Shown here one piece after another: positions 8,792 through 17,424 of a stretch of 58,494 nucleotides of DNA. The notes under the pieces were generated by a model that did no database searches, was not told the origin of the DNA, and saw only the letters and a list, made by a program, of their open reading frames with translations. The translations under genes were made by a program, and so were the position numbers. The stretch comes from Paracoccaceae bacterium. GTDB taxonomy: Bacteria; Pseudomonadota; Alphaproteobacteria; Rhodobacterales; Rhodobacteraceae. Positions within the stretch are counted from its first letter, which is position 1, and each line of letters starts with the position of its first letter. The DNA lies in NCBI GenBank assembly GCA_014654775.1, contig JACVZW010000027.1, forward strand, positions 17,030 through 75,523. The letters run 5' to 3'.

Positions 8792-9184
8792 TCAGGAATC
8801 GCGGCTGGGAAGCTGCGGTTCGGCGTCTTCGGGGGTTTGGTCGAAGGTGGCCCAATCGGTGCTGACGCCCGTCTGCGGGGTCTGCCCGTCATAGTGGCGG
8901 GAGTGCAGATGGACCTTGGCGAGGTAATTCGCGGTGATGGGGGCTGTGACGAAAATGAAGATCATCACCAGCACTTCTTGCCACGAAAAGCCCGTGCCGA
9001 TCATCAGCCCGTGGAACATGGAGACGAGCAACGCGGTGCCGAGGCCCACGGTGGAGGCCTTGGTGGGCGCATGGAGGCGCTGCATGCGGTCCTTCAGGCG
9101 GATCAGGCCATAGCTGCCGATCAGGCCGAAGAGTCCGCCGACGACGAGGAGAATGGAGAGGATGATGTCGAGGGCGACGGTCAT
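8792..9184 (-). CDS. mrpG: Mrp/Pha cation:proton antiporter subunit G
   Basis: This is the last gene of the Mrp operon: 130 residues with three membrane helices (about 6-28, 42-62, 68-88) and the family segment IGSYGLIRLKDRMQRLHAPTKA. The hydrophilic tail after residue 90 is longer than in minimal MrpG proteins. MrpG is needed for assembly and activity of the multi-subunit Na+(K+)/H+ antiporter in the inner membrane. The start overlaps the mrpF stop by 4 nt, showing translational coupling. A weak stem with a GAAA loop (TGACC/GGTCA) just downstream could end the operon. Confidence 0.92.
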   Translation of the reverse strand: MTVALDIILSILLVVGGLFGLIGSYGLIRLKDRMQRLHAPTKASTVGLGTALLVSMFHGLMIGTGFSWQEVLVMIFIFVTAPITANYLAKVHLHSRHYDGQTPQTGVSTDWATFDQTPEDAEPQLPSRDS

Positions 9185-9450
9185 TCGATCACACTCCCCC
9201 GAAGGAGGTATTTGCAGAAGGCGACGGTGCCCACGAAGCCGGTCATTGCGAAGAGCATCGCCGCCTCGAAGTTGATGCCGAGGCCGGTCTGGATGCCGTA
9301 AAGGACGATGATGGCGATGACGTTCACCACCATCGTGTCGAGCGCGAGGACGCGGTCGGCCACGGTGGGGCCGATGACAAGACGCCAGAGGTTCAGGATC
9401 AGGCCGAGGCTGAAACAGACCAGCGCGAAGGCGAGGGCGTAGGTGATCAT
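9181..9450 (-). CDS. mrpF: Mrp/Pha cation:proton antiporter subunit F
   Basis: This small subunit of 89 residues has three predicted membrane helices. A longer open frame exists upstream, but the ATG at 9450 overlaps the mrpE stop as ATGA and gives the normal MrpF length. The segment LVIGPTVADRVLALDTMVVN is the characteristic MrpF motif with its conserved Asp residues. It belongs to the hetero-oligomeric antiporter complex. Both its ends overlap neighbours by 4 nt. Confidence 0.92.
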   Translation of the reverse strand: MITYALAFALVCFSLGLILNLWRLVIGPTVADRVLALDTMVVNVIAIIVLYGIQTGLGINFEAAMLFAMTGFVGTVAFCKYLLRGSVIE

Positions 9451-9938
9451 TCGAAGATCCTCTTCAGCCGGGATTCGTAGCGCGACTTGATGTCGTCGCG
9501 GATGGCGTCGGGGTCGGGGGCGTGGAGCGAGTGGATCAGCAGCACGCGCCCGCAGGCCGACATGTCGGCGGTGACGGTGCCGGGGGTCATGGTGATGGTG
9601 CCCGCGAGAAGGGCGATCGCCTCGGGCGATTTCAACTCGATCGGCACGCGCACCCAAGCGGACTGGATGCGGTCGCGCGGCATGAAGAGGACGATCTTTG
9701 CCACCTGCACATTGGCGACGATCACGTCCCACACGACCAGCGCCACATAGGACAAGAGCGCGGGCATGCTGTTGAGCTTGGGTCGGTGCGGCCAGTAGGG
9801 CGCGGTGATCAGCGGGATCACCGTGGCGAGGAAGATCGCCATGACGAGGGAGCCGAGCTTCCACTGGTTGACGAGGAGGAACCACGTCAGAACGAGGAAG
9901 AGCGACAGGTAAGGATGCGGGTAAAGGCGGCGGAACAT
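9447..9938 (-). CDS. mrpE: Mrp/Pha cation:proton antiporter subunit E
   Basis: This 163-residue membrane protein starts with a double hydrophobic block (about 10-48) and then a helix (about 62-80) followed by a cytoplasmic domain. The segment IVLFMPRDRIQSAWVRVPIE and the later GTITMTPGTVTADM are typical of MrpE/PhaE. The subunit belongs to the antiporter that exports Na+ or K+ against protons. It starts one nucleotide after the mrpD stop. Confidence 0.92.
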   Translation of the reverse strand: MFRRLYPHPYLSLFLVLTWFLLVNQWKLGSLVMAIFLATVIPLITAPYWPHRPKLNSMPALLSYVALVVWDVIVANVQVAKIVLFMPRDRIQSAWVRVPIELKSPEAIALLAGTITMTPGTVTADMSACGRVLLIHSLHAPDPDAIRDDIKSRYESRLKRIFE

Positions 9939-9939
9939 G

Positions 9940-11448
9940 TCAGTTCACCCCCGGCAGGTTGTTGGCCCCGATATAGGCGGCGGGGGCGTGCAGGGCGGCG
10001 GCGGTGGCGTCGAGCCAATCCTTCACCGGGCCTGCGAAGAGGGTGAGCAGGACAAGACCCGCCAGCAGGCCACCGATGGCGATGAAGGCCAAGGGTTCTG
10101 GGTTGTGATGCGGCTCTGCCGCTTCGCCGGTGGCATGGGATTTCCAGAAGAGGGTGGATCCGGCCCGCCCAAAGCCCAGCACCATCAGGAAGGAGGAGGC
10201 AAGGATCACTGTCCAGATCAGGGCGGCGTCGGCACGCAGCGCATCCAGCACCATCAGTTTGCCGATGAAGCCCGAGAGCGGCGGCATGCCCGCCAGCGCG
10301 ATGGCATTGGCAAAGAAGAGCGCGGCGATCAGGCCCTGTTGGGCGATGCGGGGCTGGGCAGAGAGGGTGGCGTTGCCGCGCCGGTCGGTCACGAGATCGG
10401 CGATCAGGAAGACGGCCGCCGTGGCGAGCGTGGAGTGCAGGAGGTAGTAGAGCGCGGCCGAGGTCGCCTCGGGCGTCTGGGCGGCGAAGGCTGTGAAGAT
10501 CGTGCCCATCGACGCGATGCCCGAGAAGGCCGCCAGCCGGGGCAGGGTTGTGGCACCAAGGATGCCGATGGAGCCCACGGCGAGCGTGACAAGGGCGGCG
10601 GGGAGCATGATGTCGGCGATCAGCGTGCCAATCGCCGCCGACTCGGAGGGAAACATGAGGGTGGCGCTGCGCAGGATGGCATAGGCGCCGACCTTCGTCA
10701 TGATGGCGAAGAGCGCGGCGACGGGGCCCGGCGCGTTGGCATAGGTGCCGGGCAGCCAGAATTGCAGCGGCACCAGCGCGCCCTTTATGGCGAAGACCGA
10801 CAGCATCAGCACCGCGGCGACGCGGATCAGGGCGGCGTCGCCTTCGGGCAGGGCCGCGACCTTCACCGCGATATCGGCCATGTTGAGCGTGCCGGTGACG
10901 GCATAGATCGTGGCCAGTGCGAAGAGGAACAGCGTCGAGGCAATCAGATTGAAGGCGATGTATTGCACACCTGCCCGCAAGCGATCCTTCCCCGCGCCGT
11001 GGATCATCAGGCCGTAGGAGGCGATGAGCAGCACTTCGAAGAAGACGAAGAGGTTGAAGGCGTCGCCGGTGAGGAAAGCGCCGTTGATGCCCATCATCTG
11101 GAACAGGAAGAGGGCGTGGAAATGGCGCCCCTTCGCGTCCCAGTTGGTGGAGATGACGTAAAGCTGCACGGCGATGGCAAGGAGCGCCGTCAGCATCAGC
11201 ATCATGGCCGACAGCCGGTCCAGCATGAGGACGATGCCAAAGGGGGCGGGCCAGTTGCCCAGCAGGTAGACTTCGGGCGGGTTGTGGCTGGCCGAGATCA
11301 GAAGGGCGGCGGCGATGGCCGCAAGGGCCACTGTGCTTGCCAGACCGAAGACGCGCTGCAGCGTCAGGTCGTTGCGCATCACCAGCACGATGAGCGGGGC
11401 GATGATCGCCGGAAGGACGACCGGCGCGATGATCCAGTGATACATCAT
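9940..11448 (-). CDS. mrpD: Mrp/Pha cation:proton antiporter subunit D
   Basis: This 502-residue protein of about 14 membrane helices is related to the proton-pumping NuoL/M/N subunits of complex I. The conserved lysine-bearing segment is visible around FAIKGALVPLQFWLPGTYANAPGPV (about 230-255), as is the charged helix near IFTAFAAQTPEATSAALYYLLHS. MrpD is thought to form one of the ion-translocating channels. Its start overlaps the mrpC stop as ATGA. A second in-frame ATG directly precedes codon Tyr3, so the start could shift by one codon. Confidence 0.95.
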   Translation of the reverse strand: MMYHWIIAPVVLPAIIAPLIVLVMRNDLTLQRVFGLASTVALAAIAAALLISASHNPPEVYLLGNWPAPFGIVLMLDRLSAMMLMLTALLAIAVQLYVISTNWDAKGRHFHALFLFQMMGINGAFLTGDAFNLFVFFEVLLIASYGLMIHGAGKDRLRAGVQYIAFNLIASTLFLFALATIYAVTGTLNMADIAVKVAALPEGDAALIRVAAVLMLSVFAIKGALVPLQFWLPGTYANAPGPVAALFAIMTKVGAYAILRSATLMFPSESAAIGTLIADIMLPAALVTLAVGSIGILGATTLPRLAAFSGIASMGTIFTAFAAQTPEATSAALYYLLHSTLATAAVFLIADLVTDRRGNATLSAQPRIAQQGLIAALFFANAIALAGMPPLSGFIGKLMVLDALRADAALIWTVILASSFLMVLGFGRAGSTLFWKSHATGEAAEPHHNPEPLAFIAIGGLLAGLVLLTLFAGPVKDWLDATAAALHAPAAYIGANNLPGVN

Positions 11449-11795
11449 GCGCGCGTCTCCTGTTCGTCTTTCTCGTCGTCCATGTCGACCTTGTCATGGC
11501 CGGATTCGAGCCATGAGCCGAGCGCCATGAGCACGATGACGGCGGTCATCCCGAAGGAGATGACGATGGCCGTGAGGACGAGCGCCTGCGGTAGCGGATC
11601 AGTATAGCCCGCCGCATCCTTGGCGATGATGGCGGGCAAGCCGGGGACGAGGCGGCCTGCGGCGAAAATGAAGACGTTGACGGCATAAGAGAGCAGCGTC
11701 AGCCCGATGATGACCGGGAAGGTGCGCTGGCGCAGCATCAGGTAGACGCCGCTTGCCGTCAGGGTGCCGATGGCGATGGCGATCAGGGCTTCCAT
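11445..11795 (-). CDS. mrpC: Mrp/Pha cation:proton antiporter subunit C (NuoK-like)
   Basis: MrpC is a 116-residue, three-helix homologue of complex I subunit NuoK. The ATG at 11795, one nucleotide after the mrpA stop, gives the family N-terminus MEALIAIAIGTLTASGVYLM; the longer open frame upstream lies inside mrpA. The helix DPLPQALVLTAIVISFGMTA carries the standard MrpC signature. An acidic C-terminal tail follows residue 95. Confidence 0.94.
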   Translation of the reverse strand: MEALIAIAIGTLTASGVYLMLRQRTFPVIIGLTLLSYAVNVFIFAAGRLVPGLPAIIAKDAAGYTDPLPQALVLTAIVISFGMTAVIVLMALGSWLESGHDKVDMDDEKDEQETRA

Positions 11796-11796
11796 G

Positions 11797-14640
11797 TCAG
11801 TTCCCCCCTTCCGGGCGATCCACCGAATAGGGATCGACGCTGACCGTTTCGCCGGCGCGGCGGGCCAGACGGCTGAGCGAGTTGAGGGCGAGCAGCACCG
11901 CACCGAGGACGCAGAGGAAGACGCCGAGGTCGAAGATGGCGGCGGTGGCAAGTTCGAACTCTTCGAGCGGCCAGAGGTTCACATAGGTGAAGCTGGACGC
12001 GAGGAAGGGCGCGCCGAAGAGCCAAGAGCCCAGCCCTGCCGCCGCGGCCGTGAGGGCGCCCAAGGCGATGAGGGCATGGTGGTCGATCCTTTGCCGCGTT
12101 TCCGTCCAAGCAAGGCCGGAGGCCATGTATTGCATGACCGTGGCGATGGCGAAGACGAGGCCCGCGACGAAGCCGCCACCGGGCAGGTTGTGGCCGCGCA
12201 GGAAGATGAACACACCGATCATCATGGCGACGGGCAGGATGAAGCGAGTGGCCATCACCATCAGAAGCGGGTGACGGTCACCGGCAAAGCCTGTGCGCGT
12301 GGCGGCCATGGCGCGGAGCGCATCATTGGCGGGGCCGGGTTTCAGCAGCGCCTCGACAAGCGCGTAGATCAGGAGCGCGGCGATGCCGAGGACGATGATC
12401 TCGCCATAAGTATCGTAGCCGCGGAAGTCGACGATGATGGTGTTGACCGCATTGGTGCCGCCCGCGCCGGGTTTGGACTGTTCAAGGTGATAGGCCGAAA
12501 TGGTGGGGAAGGCGAAGTTGCGGGTCATGATCGCATAGGCCAGCGCGGCGATGCCTGCGCCCGCACTGATGGCGATGACGGCATCGCGGGTGCGGCGGAC
12601 CGGGCTGCTTTCGCGCGGGGTTTCCTTGGGCAGGAAGTTCAAGGCCAGCAGCATGAAGACGACCGTCACCACCTCGACCGTGATCTGGGTGAGGGCGAGG
12701 TCGGGGGCCGACAGCCACGCAAAGCCCAGCGAGATGATCAGACCGATGATCCCGATGAGGATGAGCGACAGGAGGCGGTTGCGGTGCATTAGCGCGACGC
12801 CCAGCGTGGCGAACATCAAGAGGCCCCAAGAGATGGCGGTGACGGGTGTGATCGCCAGCATTTCGCGCGTGCCGGGGGTGTGGGTGCCACCGTTGAAGGC
12901 CCAGAGCGCGGTGGCGCCGATGGCGATGGTGCCGATGGCGATGGCGCGGGTGAGCGAGCCGTTGTGCAGGAATTGCGTCACGCTGCGCGCGGTGGCGGCC
13001 AGCGGTTCGACGATGGCGTCGAAGATCGCTTTCGCCTCGGGGCGCGGGGTGGCGTCCCAGAGGGCGCGCAGGCGCGGGAAGAGGGCGAGCATGGCAAGGC
13101 CGCCGCCGATCGCCGCAAGCGACATCCAGAGCGCCGGGGAATAGAGGCCATGCCAGTGCTTGATATACACCTCTTGCGGGGTGCCGGTGACGGCGGAAGC
13201 GGCGGCATTGACCAGCCATGCGGCGGTGGTCATGGGCATGAGGCCGATCAGGACGACCAGCGTGGCGAGAAGCGCGGGCGCGGCCCAGAGACCGAAGCCC
13301 GGATCATGCGGCTTGTGCGGGTAATCATCGCGCTTGGGCCCGAGGAAGGCATGGGCGAGGAAGCGGAAACTGTAAGCCACCGAGAAAAGCGCAGCCAGGG
13401 TGGCCAGCACCGGCACGAGCCATGCCGGGCCGAGGGCGGTATGCGCGGCCTCTTCGAGCATCAGTTCCTTGGAGAGGAAGCCGTTGAAGGGCGGGATGCC
13501 CGCCATCGACAGGGCCGCAATGCCCGCGATGGTGAAGGTGACGGGCATCAGGTGGCGCAGGCCGCCAAGGCGTTTCAGATCGCGGGTGTGGGTTTCGTGA
13601 TCGACGATCCCGGCCGACATGAAGAGGGCGGCCTTGAAGGTGGCGTGGTTGATGATGTGGAAGACGGCGACGGTCGCGGCCTTGGCCGTGCCCATGCCCA
13701 GAAGCATGGTGATCAGGCCGAGGTGGCTGACCGTCGAGAAGGCGAGGAGCGCCTTGAGGTCATCTTTGAAGAAGGCGATCTTGGCCCCGATCAGCATGGT
13801 GATCAGGCCCGCCGAGGTGACGATCCAGAACCATTCCGGGGTGCCCGCCAGCACGGGCCACATCCGCGCCATCAGGAAGATGCCCGCCTTCACCATCGTG
13901 GCGGAGTGCAGATAGGCCGAGACGGGGGTGGGGGCGGCCATGGCGTGGGGCAGCCAGAAGTGGAAAGGGAATTGCGCGGATTTGGTGAAGCAGCCCAGAA
14001 GGATCAGGATCAGCGCGGGCAGATACCAGTCGGAGGCCTGGATCGCCTCTTTCTGCGTGAGGATCACCGAGAGATCATAGCTGCCCGCGATGTTGCCGAG
14101 GATCAGCATGCCCGCGATCATCGCGAGGCCCCCGCCGCCGGTAACGGCCAGTGCCATGCGCGCGCCTTGGCGGCCTTCGGGCAGGTGCTTCCAATAGCCG
14201 ATCAGAAGGAAGGAGGAGAGCGAGGTCAGTTCCCAGAAGATCAGGAGAAGCAGGATGTTGTCGGACAGGACGATCCCCACCATCGCGCCCTGAAAGAGCA
14301 TGAGGTAGGTATAGAACACCCCCATCGGATCGGACTTTGCGAGATAGAATCGCGCGTAGAGGATGATGAGAAGGCCGATGCCGAGGATCAGCCCCGCGAA
14401 GAGCAGGCCGAGACCATCGAGCATGAAATTCGCGTTTAGGCCAAGGGAGGGCAGCCATTCGATGCGGGTGGTCACCACCTCGCCCCGCAGGACGGCGGGG
14501 GCCTGCAGGCCCAAAAGCACCAGCGCGAGAAGGGTGACGGAGCCCGTCACGGTGGCGCAGGCGGTGCGGCCCGCGCGGATCATGAGGCCCGGCAGCAGGG
14601 CACCGAGGAAGGGCAGGGCGGCAATCAGCGCAAGGGTCAT
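11797..14640 (-). CDS. mrpA: Mrp/Pha antiporter subunit A with fused subunit B domain
   Basis: At 947 residues this is the fused MrpA-MrpB (PhaAB) form typical of Rhizobiales and Rhodobacterales. Residues 1-780 hold the NuoL-like multi-helix channel with the segment TKSAQFPFHFWLPHAMAAPT around 225-245 and HIINHATFKAALFMSAG around 330. The last 150 residues (from about 790) match the MrpB domain, including MMIGVFIFLRGHNLPGGGFV. I chose ATG 14640 because it starts the first helix and has a GGGAGAGA ribosome-binding site. The complex drives Na+ or K+ efflux and pH homeostasis at high pH or salt. It is the first gene of the mrpABCDEFG operon. Confidence 0.95.
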   Translation of the reverse strand: MTLALIAALPFLGALLPGLMIRAGRTACATVTGSVTLLALVLLGLQAPAVLRGEVVTTRIEWLPSLGLNANFMLDGLGLLFAGLILGIGLLIILYARFYLAKSDPMGVFYTYLMLFQGAMVGIVLSDNILLLLIFWELTSLSSFLLIGYWKHLPEGRQGARMALAVTGGGGLAMIAGMLILGNIAGSYDLSVILTQKEAIQASDWYLPALILILLGCFTKSAQFPFHFWLPHAMAAPTPVSAYLHSATMVKAGIFLMARMWPVLAGTPEWFWIVTSAGLITMLIGAKIAFFKDDLKALLAFSTVSHLGLITMLLGMGTAKAATVAVFHIINHATFKAALFMSAGIVDHETHTRDLKRLGGLRHLMPVTFTIAGIAALSMAGIPPFNGFLSKELMLEEAAHTALGPAWLVPVLATLAALFSVAYSFRFLAHAFLGPKRDDYPHKPHDPGFGLWAAPALLATLVVLIGLMPMTTAAWLVNAAASAVTGTPQEVYIKHWHGLYSPALWMSLAAIGGGLAMLALFPRLRALWDATPRPEAKAIFDAIVEPLAATARSVTQFLHNGSLTRAIAIGTIAIGATALWAFNGGTHTPGTREMLAITPVTAISWGLLMFATLGVALMHRNRLLSLILIGIIGLIISLGFAWLSAPDLALTQITVEVVTVVFMLLALNFLPKETPRESSPVRRTRDAVIAISAGAGIAALAYAIMTRNFAFPTISAYHLEQSKPGAGGTNAVNTIIVDFRGYDTYGEIIVLGIAALLIYALVEALLKPGPANDALRAMAATRTGFAGDRHPLLMVMATRFILPVAMMIGVFIFLRGHNLPGGGFVAGLVFAIATVMQYMASGLAWTETRQRIDHHALIALGALTAAAAGLGSWLFGAPFLASSFTYVNLWPLEEFELATAAIFDLGVFLCVLGAVLLALNSLSRLARRAGETVSVDPYSVDRPEGGN

Positions 14641-14847
14641 CGTGAAACGGTCTCTCCCTTTGCGCCGTGTCCCCGACGCACACTCCCTATTCGTCTGGGT
14701 TTGCCCGAAAGTTAGGGCATCCGTTCGGACGGACCCACACCATCTGGGCAAAATGTTCGATCAGATCAAGATGCAGATGCGGCGAAACGGGCACAACCGG
14801 TGCGGATGCGTTGCGATTCCGACGCAGGGGCTGGGGTGGCGCGAGGA

Positions 14848-16068
14848 TCAGCCCTGCAGGGCGGCGGGGTCGATCAGGTAGCGCTGGGCGAGGGGGATGG
14901 CGGCTGCGCCAAGGGCGCGGGCCTCGGCCCCCACGGTGCCTTCGCGAATCTGGGGCGGTTCGACCCCCGAAAGATCGATCCGGTTGAGGGCGGCGATGGT
15001 GCGGCGGGTGATTTCGGCGCGGATGCGGGCGGGCATCCAGCCGTCGATCATCACCGCCTCGAGTTCCACGAGCGCGGCTGCGGAGAGGGTGGCGTAGGCG
15101 AGGCCCTCGGCGGCGTGCTGGACCCAGTTTTCCAGAAGTTCGGGCGAGACGCGCCACTCGACATGCTGTTCCCAGAGGTGATCGCTGCTTTCACCTGCGG
15201 CTTCCATAAGTTCGGACAGCCGAGACATGGAGGCCACGTCGAAGAGGCGCTGGAGGCGGCCGTCGGGGCCGGGAACGGGCAGGGGACCGACGCCGCCCGC
15301 ATTGCCGGTGCGCCCCGTGAAAAGCTGGCCGTTCAGGACGAGGCCGCCGCCGATGAAGGTGCCGAAGTAGAAGTAAAGGAAATCCTTGGGCTTTTCACCC
15401 GTTCCGAAGACCAGTTCCGCGCCGCAGGCGGCGGTGGCGTCATTCTGGATATGGACGGGCATCCCCGCCAGCGCCGAGATTTCGGTGGCGATGTCGTGGT
15501 TGCGCCAAGCGTCCATTTCGGACTGCGGCGCGCCGATGTAGCGGACCCAGTTCCAGAGTTGGAAGGGCATGGCGATGCCCATGCCGCCGATGCGGTCGCG
15601 CTGGAACGGGGGAAGGGCGTCGGTGACGGCGGGCAGCGCTTCGCGCACGAAGGCCACCACCGTGGAGGGGGTGGGGTAGCGGTAGATGCGACGGCGGGAC
15701 GAACGCACGCGGCCGAGGAAATCCACCAGCATCAGATCGGCGGAGCGGCGGCCGATCTTGAGGCCGAGGAAGAAGGCCCCTTCCGCATCCAGCGACATCG
15801 GGACCGAGGGCTGGCCGATGCGGCCCCGGATCGGTTCGCCGCGCAGAAGAAGGCCGTCCTGTTCAAGCGAGCGCATGATGACCGAGACGGTCTGCACGGA
15901 AAGCCCGGTGATGCGGGCCAGATCGGACTTGGCCAGCGCCCCCTGTTGGCGCAGGATGGACAGGACGAGCCTTTCATTATGGGCGCGCATGCCCGACTGG
16001 TTCGATCCCCGGAAGCCCGAAGCTTCGGGAATCGGACGATCGGACATCGTCTCGGCCTGCTGTCTCAC
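14848..16068 (-). CDS. ROK-family transcriptional regulator (FrcR-like)
   Basis: The protein is 406 residues with an N-terminal winged helix-turn-helix (about 28-90, including LAKSDLARITGLSVQTVSVIM) and a C-terminal ROK sugar-kinase-like domain. The kinase zinc-site Cys cluster is not seen, so this is a repressor-type ROK protein. The start is GTG 16068 behind GGAGGAG (short spacing) or ATG 16047, seven codons later. It is divergent from frcB, with a TAAATCA-gag-TGATTTA palindrome between them. The inferred job is sugar-responsive control of frcBCA, as FrcR does in Sinorhizobium meliloti; the effector is unproven. Confidence 0.88.
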   Translation of the reverse strand: MRQQAETMSDRPIPEASGFRGSNQSGMRAHNERLVLSILRQQGALAKSDLARITGLSVQTVSVIMRSLEQDGLLLRGEPIRGRIGQPSVPMSLDAEGAFFLGLKIGRRSADLMLVDFLGRVRSSRRRIYRYPTPSTVVAFVREALPAVTDALPPFQRDRIGGMGIAMPFQLWNWVRYIGAPQSEMDAWRNHDIATEISALAGMPVHIQNDATAACGAELVFGTGEKPKDFLYFYFGTFIGGGLVLNGQLFTGRTGNAGGVGPLPVPGPDGRLQRLFDVASMSRLSELMEAAGESSDHLWEQHVEWRVSPELLENWVQHAAEGLAYATLSAAALVELEAVMIDGWMPARIRAEITRRTIAALNRIDLSGVEPPQIREGTVGAEARALGAAAIPLAQRYLIDPAALQG

Positions 16069-16135
16069 GTCTCCTCCCGCCCGGGGTTTTGCCCGGATTT
16101 GAGGCGAGGATGCGCGGGGAATCGGCGGCCTGTCA

Positions 16136-16160
16136 ATAATAAATCAGAGTGATTTAATTA
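16136..16160. promoter_or_regulatory. AT-rich palindromic operator, candidate ROK regulator site
   Basis: The core TAAATCA-gag-TGATTTA (16140-16156) is a perfect inverted repeat, and the flanks ATAAT and AATTAT extend it imperfectly. It lies in the divergent ROK/frcB gap inside an A/T island, just upstream of a TTGACG -35 candidate at 16163-16168. ROK repressors commonly bind A/T-rich palindromes of this kind. Confidence 0.65.
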
Positions 16161-16162
16161 TC

Positions 16163-16190
16163 TTGACGTGGCGTCGGGAATCGGTTTTCT
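16163..16190 (+). promoter_or_regulatory. Candidate frcB promoter
   Basis: A good -35 (TTGACG, 16163-16168) is followed after 16 nt by TTTTCT (16185-16190), a weak -10. The leader then carries a small hairpin (GGGGG-tgta-CCCCC, 16236-16249) just before the GGGAGG ribosome-binding site of frcB. Confidence 0.45.
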
Positions 16191-16272
16191 TGTGCCCTGT
16201 CGCAACGGGCAAAGGCCCGCACGGCATGTCACACAGGGGGTGTACCCCCGGATTTTCTTGGGAGGAAAATCA

Positions 16273-17295
16273 ATGAAATTCAAAGCAAAGGCCCTTGCGG
16301 GCGCTGCCACGCTTGCGCTTCTGTCCGTGGCCCCGGCCATGGCGCAGGACGTTTCTGCCTGCCTGATCACCAAGACCGACACCAACCCCTTCTTCGTCAA
16401 GATGAAGGAAGGTGCAGAAGCCAAGGCGGCCGAACTGGGCGTTTCGCTGAAGTCCTACGCGGGTAAGGTTGACGGCGACCACGACAGCCAAGTCGCGGCC
16501 ATCGAAGCCTGCATCGCCGATGGCGCGAAGGGCATCCTGATCGCCGCGTCCGACACCAAGGCGATCGTCGACTCGGTGAAGAAAGCGCAGGAAGCGGGCA
16601 TGGTCGTGATCGCTCTCGACACGCCGCTTGATCCGGCGGATGCCGCTGACGCGACCTTCGCGACCGACAACCTGGAAGCTGGCAAGCTGATCGGTGCTTG
16701 GGCTGCCGCGACGCTGGGTGCGGAAGCCGCCAATGCCAAGATCGGCTTCCTGAACCTGACCCCGTCGGAGCCGACGGTGGACGTCCTGCGCAACCAGGGC
16801 TTCATGATGGGCTTCGGGATCGACGTGGCTGACCCGAACGACATCGGCGACGAAACCGATGCGCGTATCGTTGGCCACGACGTGACCAACGGGAACGAAG
16901 AAGGCGGCCGTAAGGCGATGGAAAACCTTCTGCAGATCAACCCGGATATCAACGTGATCCACACGATCAACGAGCCGGCCGCTGTGGGCGCCTACCAGGC
17001 GCTGAAGGCTGTGGGCAAGGAGAACGACGTGCTGATCGTGTCGGTTGACGGCGGCTGCCCGGGCGTTGCCTCGGTCAAGGACGGCGTGATCGGTGCGACC
17101 TCGCAGCAGTACCCGCTGATGATGGCGGCGCTGGGCGTGGAAGCCATCAAGAAGTGGGCCGACACCGGCGAGAAGCCGCAGCCGACCCCCGGCAAGGCCT
17201 TCTTCGACACCGGCGTGGCGCTGATCACCGACAAGCCCGCCGAAGGCGTGCCGTCGATCGACACCACCAAGGGCACCGAGCTCTGCTGGGGCTAA
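16273..17295 (+). CDS. frcB: Sugar ABC transporter substrate-binding protein (FrcB-like)
   Basis: This 340-residue periplasmic binding protein has a Sec signal peptide (1-24, cleavage after AMA before [10 protein letters not shown]). The mature fold is of the ribose/galactose-binding (PBP1) type, with motifs [16 protein letters not shown] near the start and [16 protein letters not shown] near 265. The start is fixed by GGGAGG seven nt upstream. It heads an frcB-frcC-frcA operon; the homologous S. meliloti system imports fructose, with mannose and ribose as competitors. Codon use is unusually biased to favoured codons, consistent with very high expression. The exact sugar is inferred. Confidence 0.88.
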   Translation: MKFKAKALAGAATLALLSVAPAMAQDVSACLITKTDTNPFFVKMKEGAEAKAAELGVSLKSYAGKVDGDHDSQVAAIEACIADGAKGILIAASDTKAIVDSVKKAQEAGMVVIALDTPLDPADAADATFATDNLEAGKLIGAWAAATLGAEAANAKIGFLNLTPSEPTVDVLRNQGFMMGFGIDVADPNDIGDETDARIVGHDVTNGNEEGGRKAMENLLQINPDINVIHTINEPAAVGAYQALKAVGKENDVLIVSVDGGCPGVASVKDGVIGATSQQYPLMMAALGVEAIKKWADTGEKPQPTPGKAFFDTGVALITDKPAEGVPSIDTTKGTELCWG

Positions 17296-17310
17296 TCTGA
17301 AAAGTCTTGT

Positions 17311-17380
17311 GCGGGGGGCCTGTCCCCCTGCACCATCCCGCAAGGGAGAAAACGGGGGCGGCTCTCGATCAGGGCCGCCC
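17311..17380 (+). promoter_or_regulatory. Two intercistronic hairpins between frcB and frcC
   Basis: The first stem pairs 17311-17318 with 17324-17331 (GC-rich, one G-T wobble). The second pairs 17356-17362 (GGGCGGC) with 17374-17380 (GCCGCCC). Neither is followed by a strong U-run. Such structures after a binding-protein gene usually stabilise the upstream message or reduce transcription into the permease gene, giving excess binding protein. Confidence 0.55.
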
Positions 17381-17424
17381 TTCGTCTAGGCAGCGCCCGG
17401 ATGACGGGTTGAACGGGGGGACAG

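Noticed and set aside
9937-11607. 556-codon plus-strand frame antisense to mrpD/mrpC
   Set aside because: The composition (very rich in His, Gln, Arg and Gly) is that of a shadow of hydrophobic membrane protein codons; the Mrp genes on the other strand are unambiguous.
12880-14439. 519-codon plus-strand frame antisense to mrpA
   Set aside because: Same pattern of Gly/Arg/His/Glu-rich low-information sequence; no start signal and fully inside mrpA.
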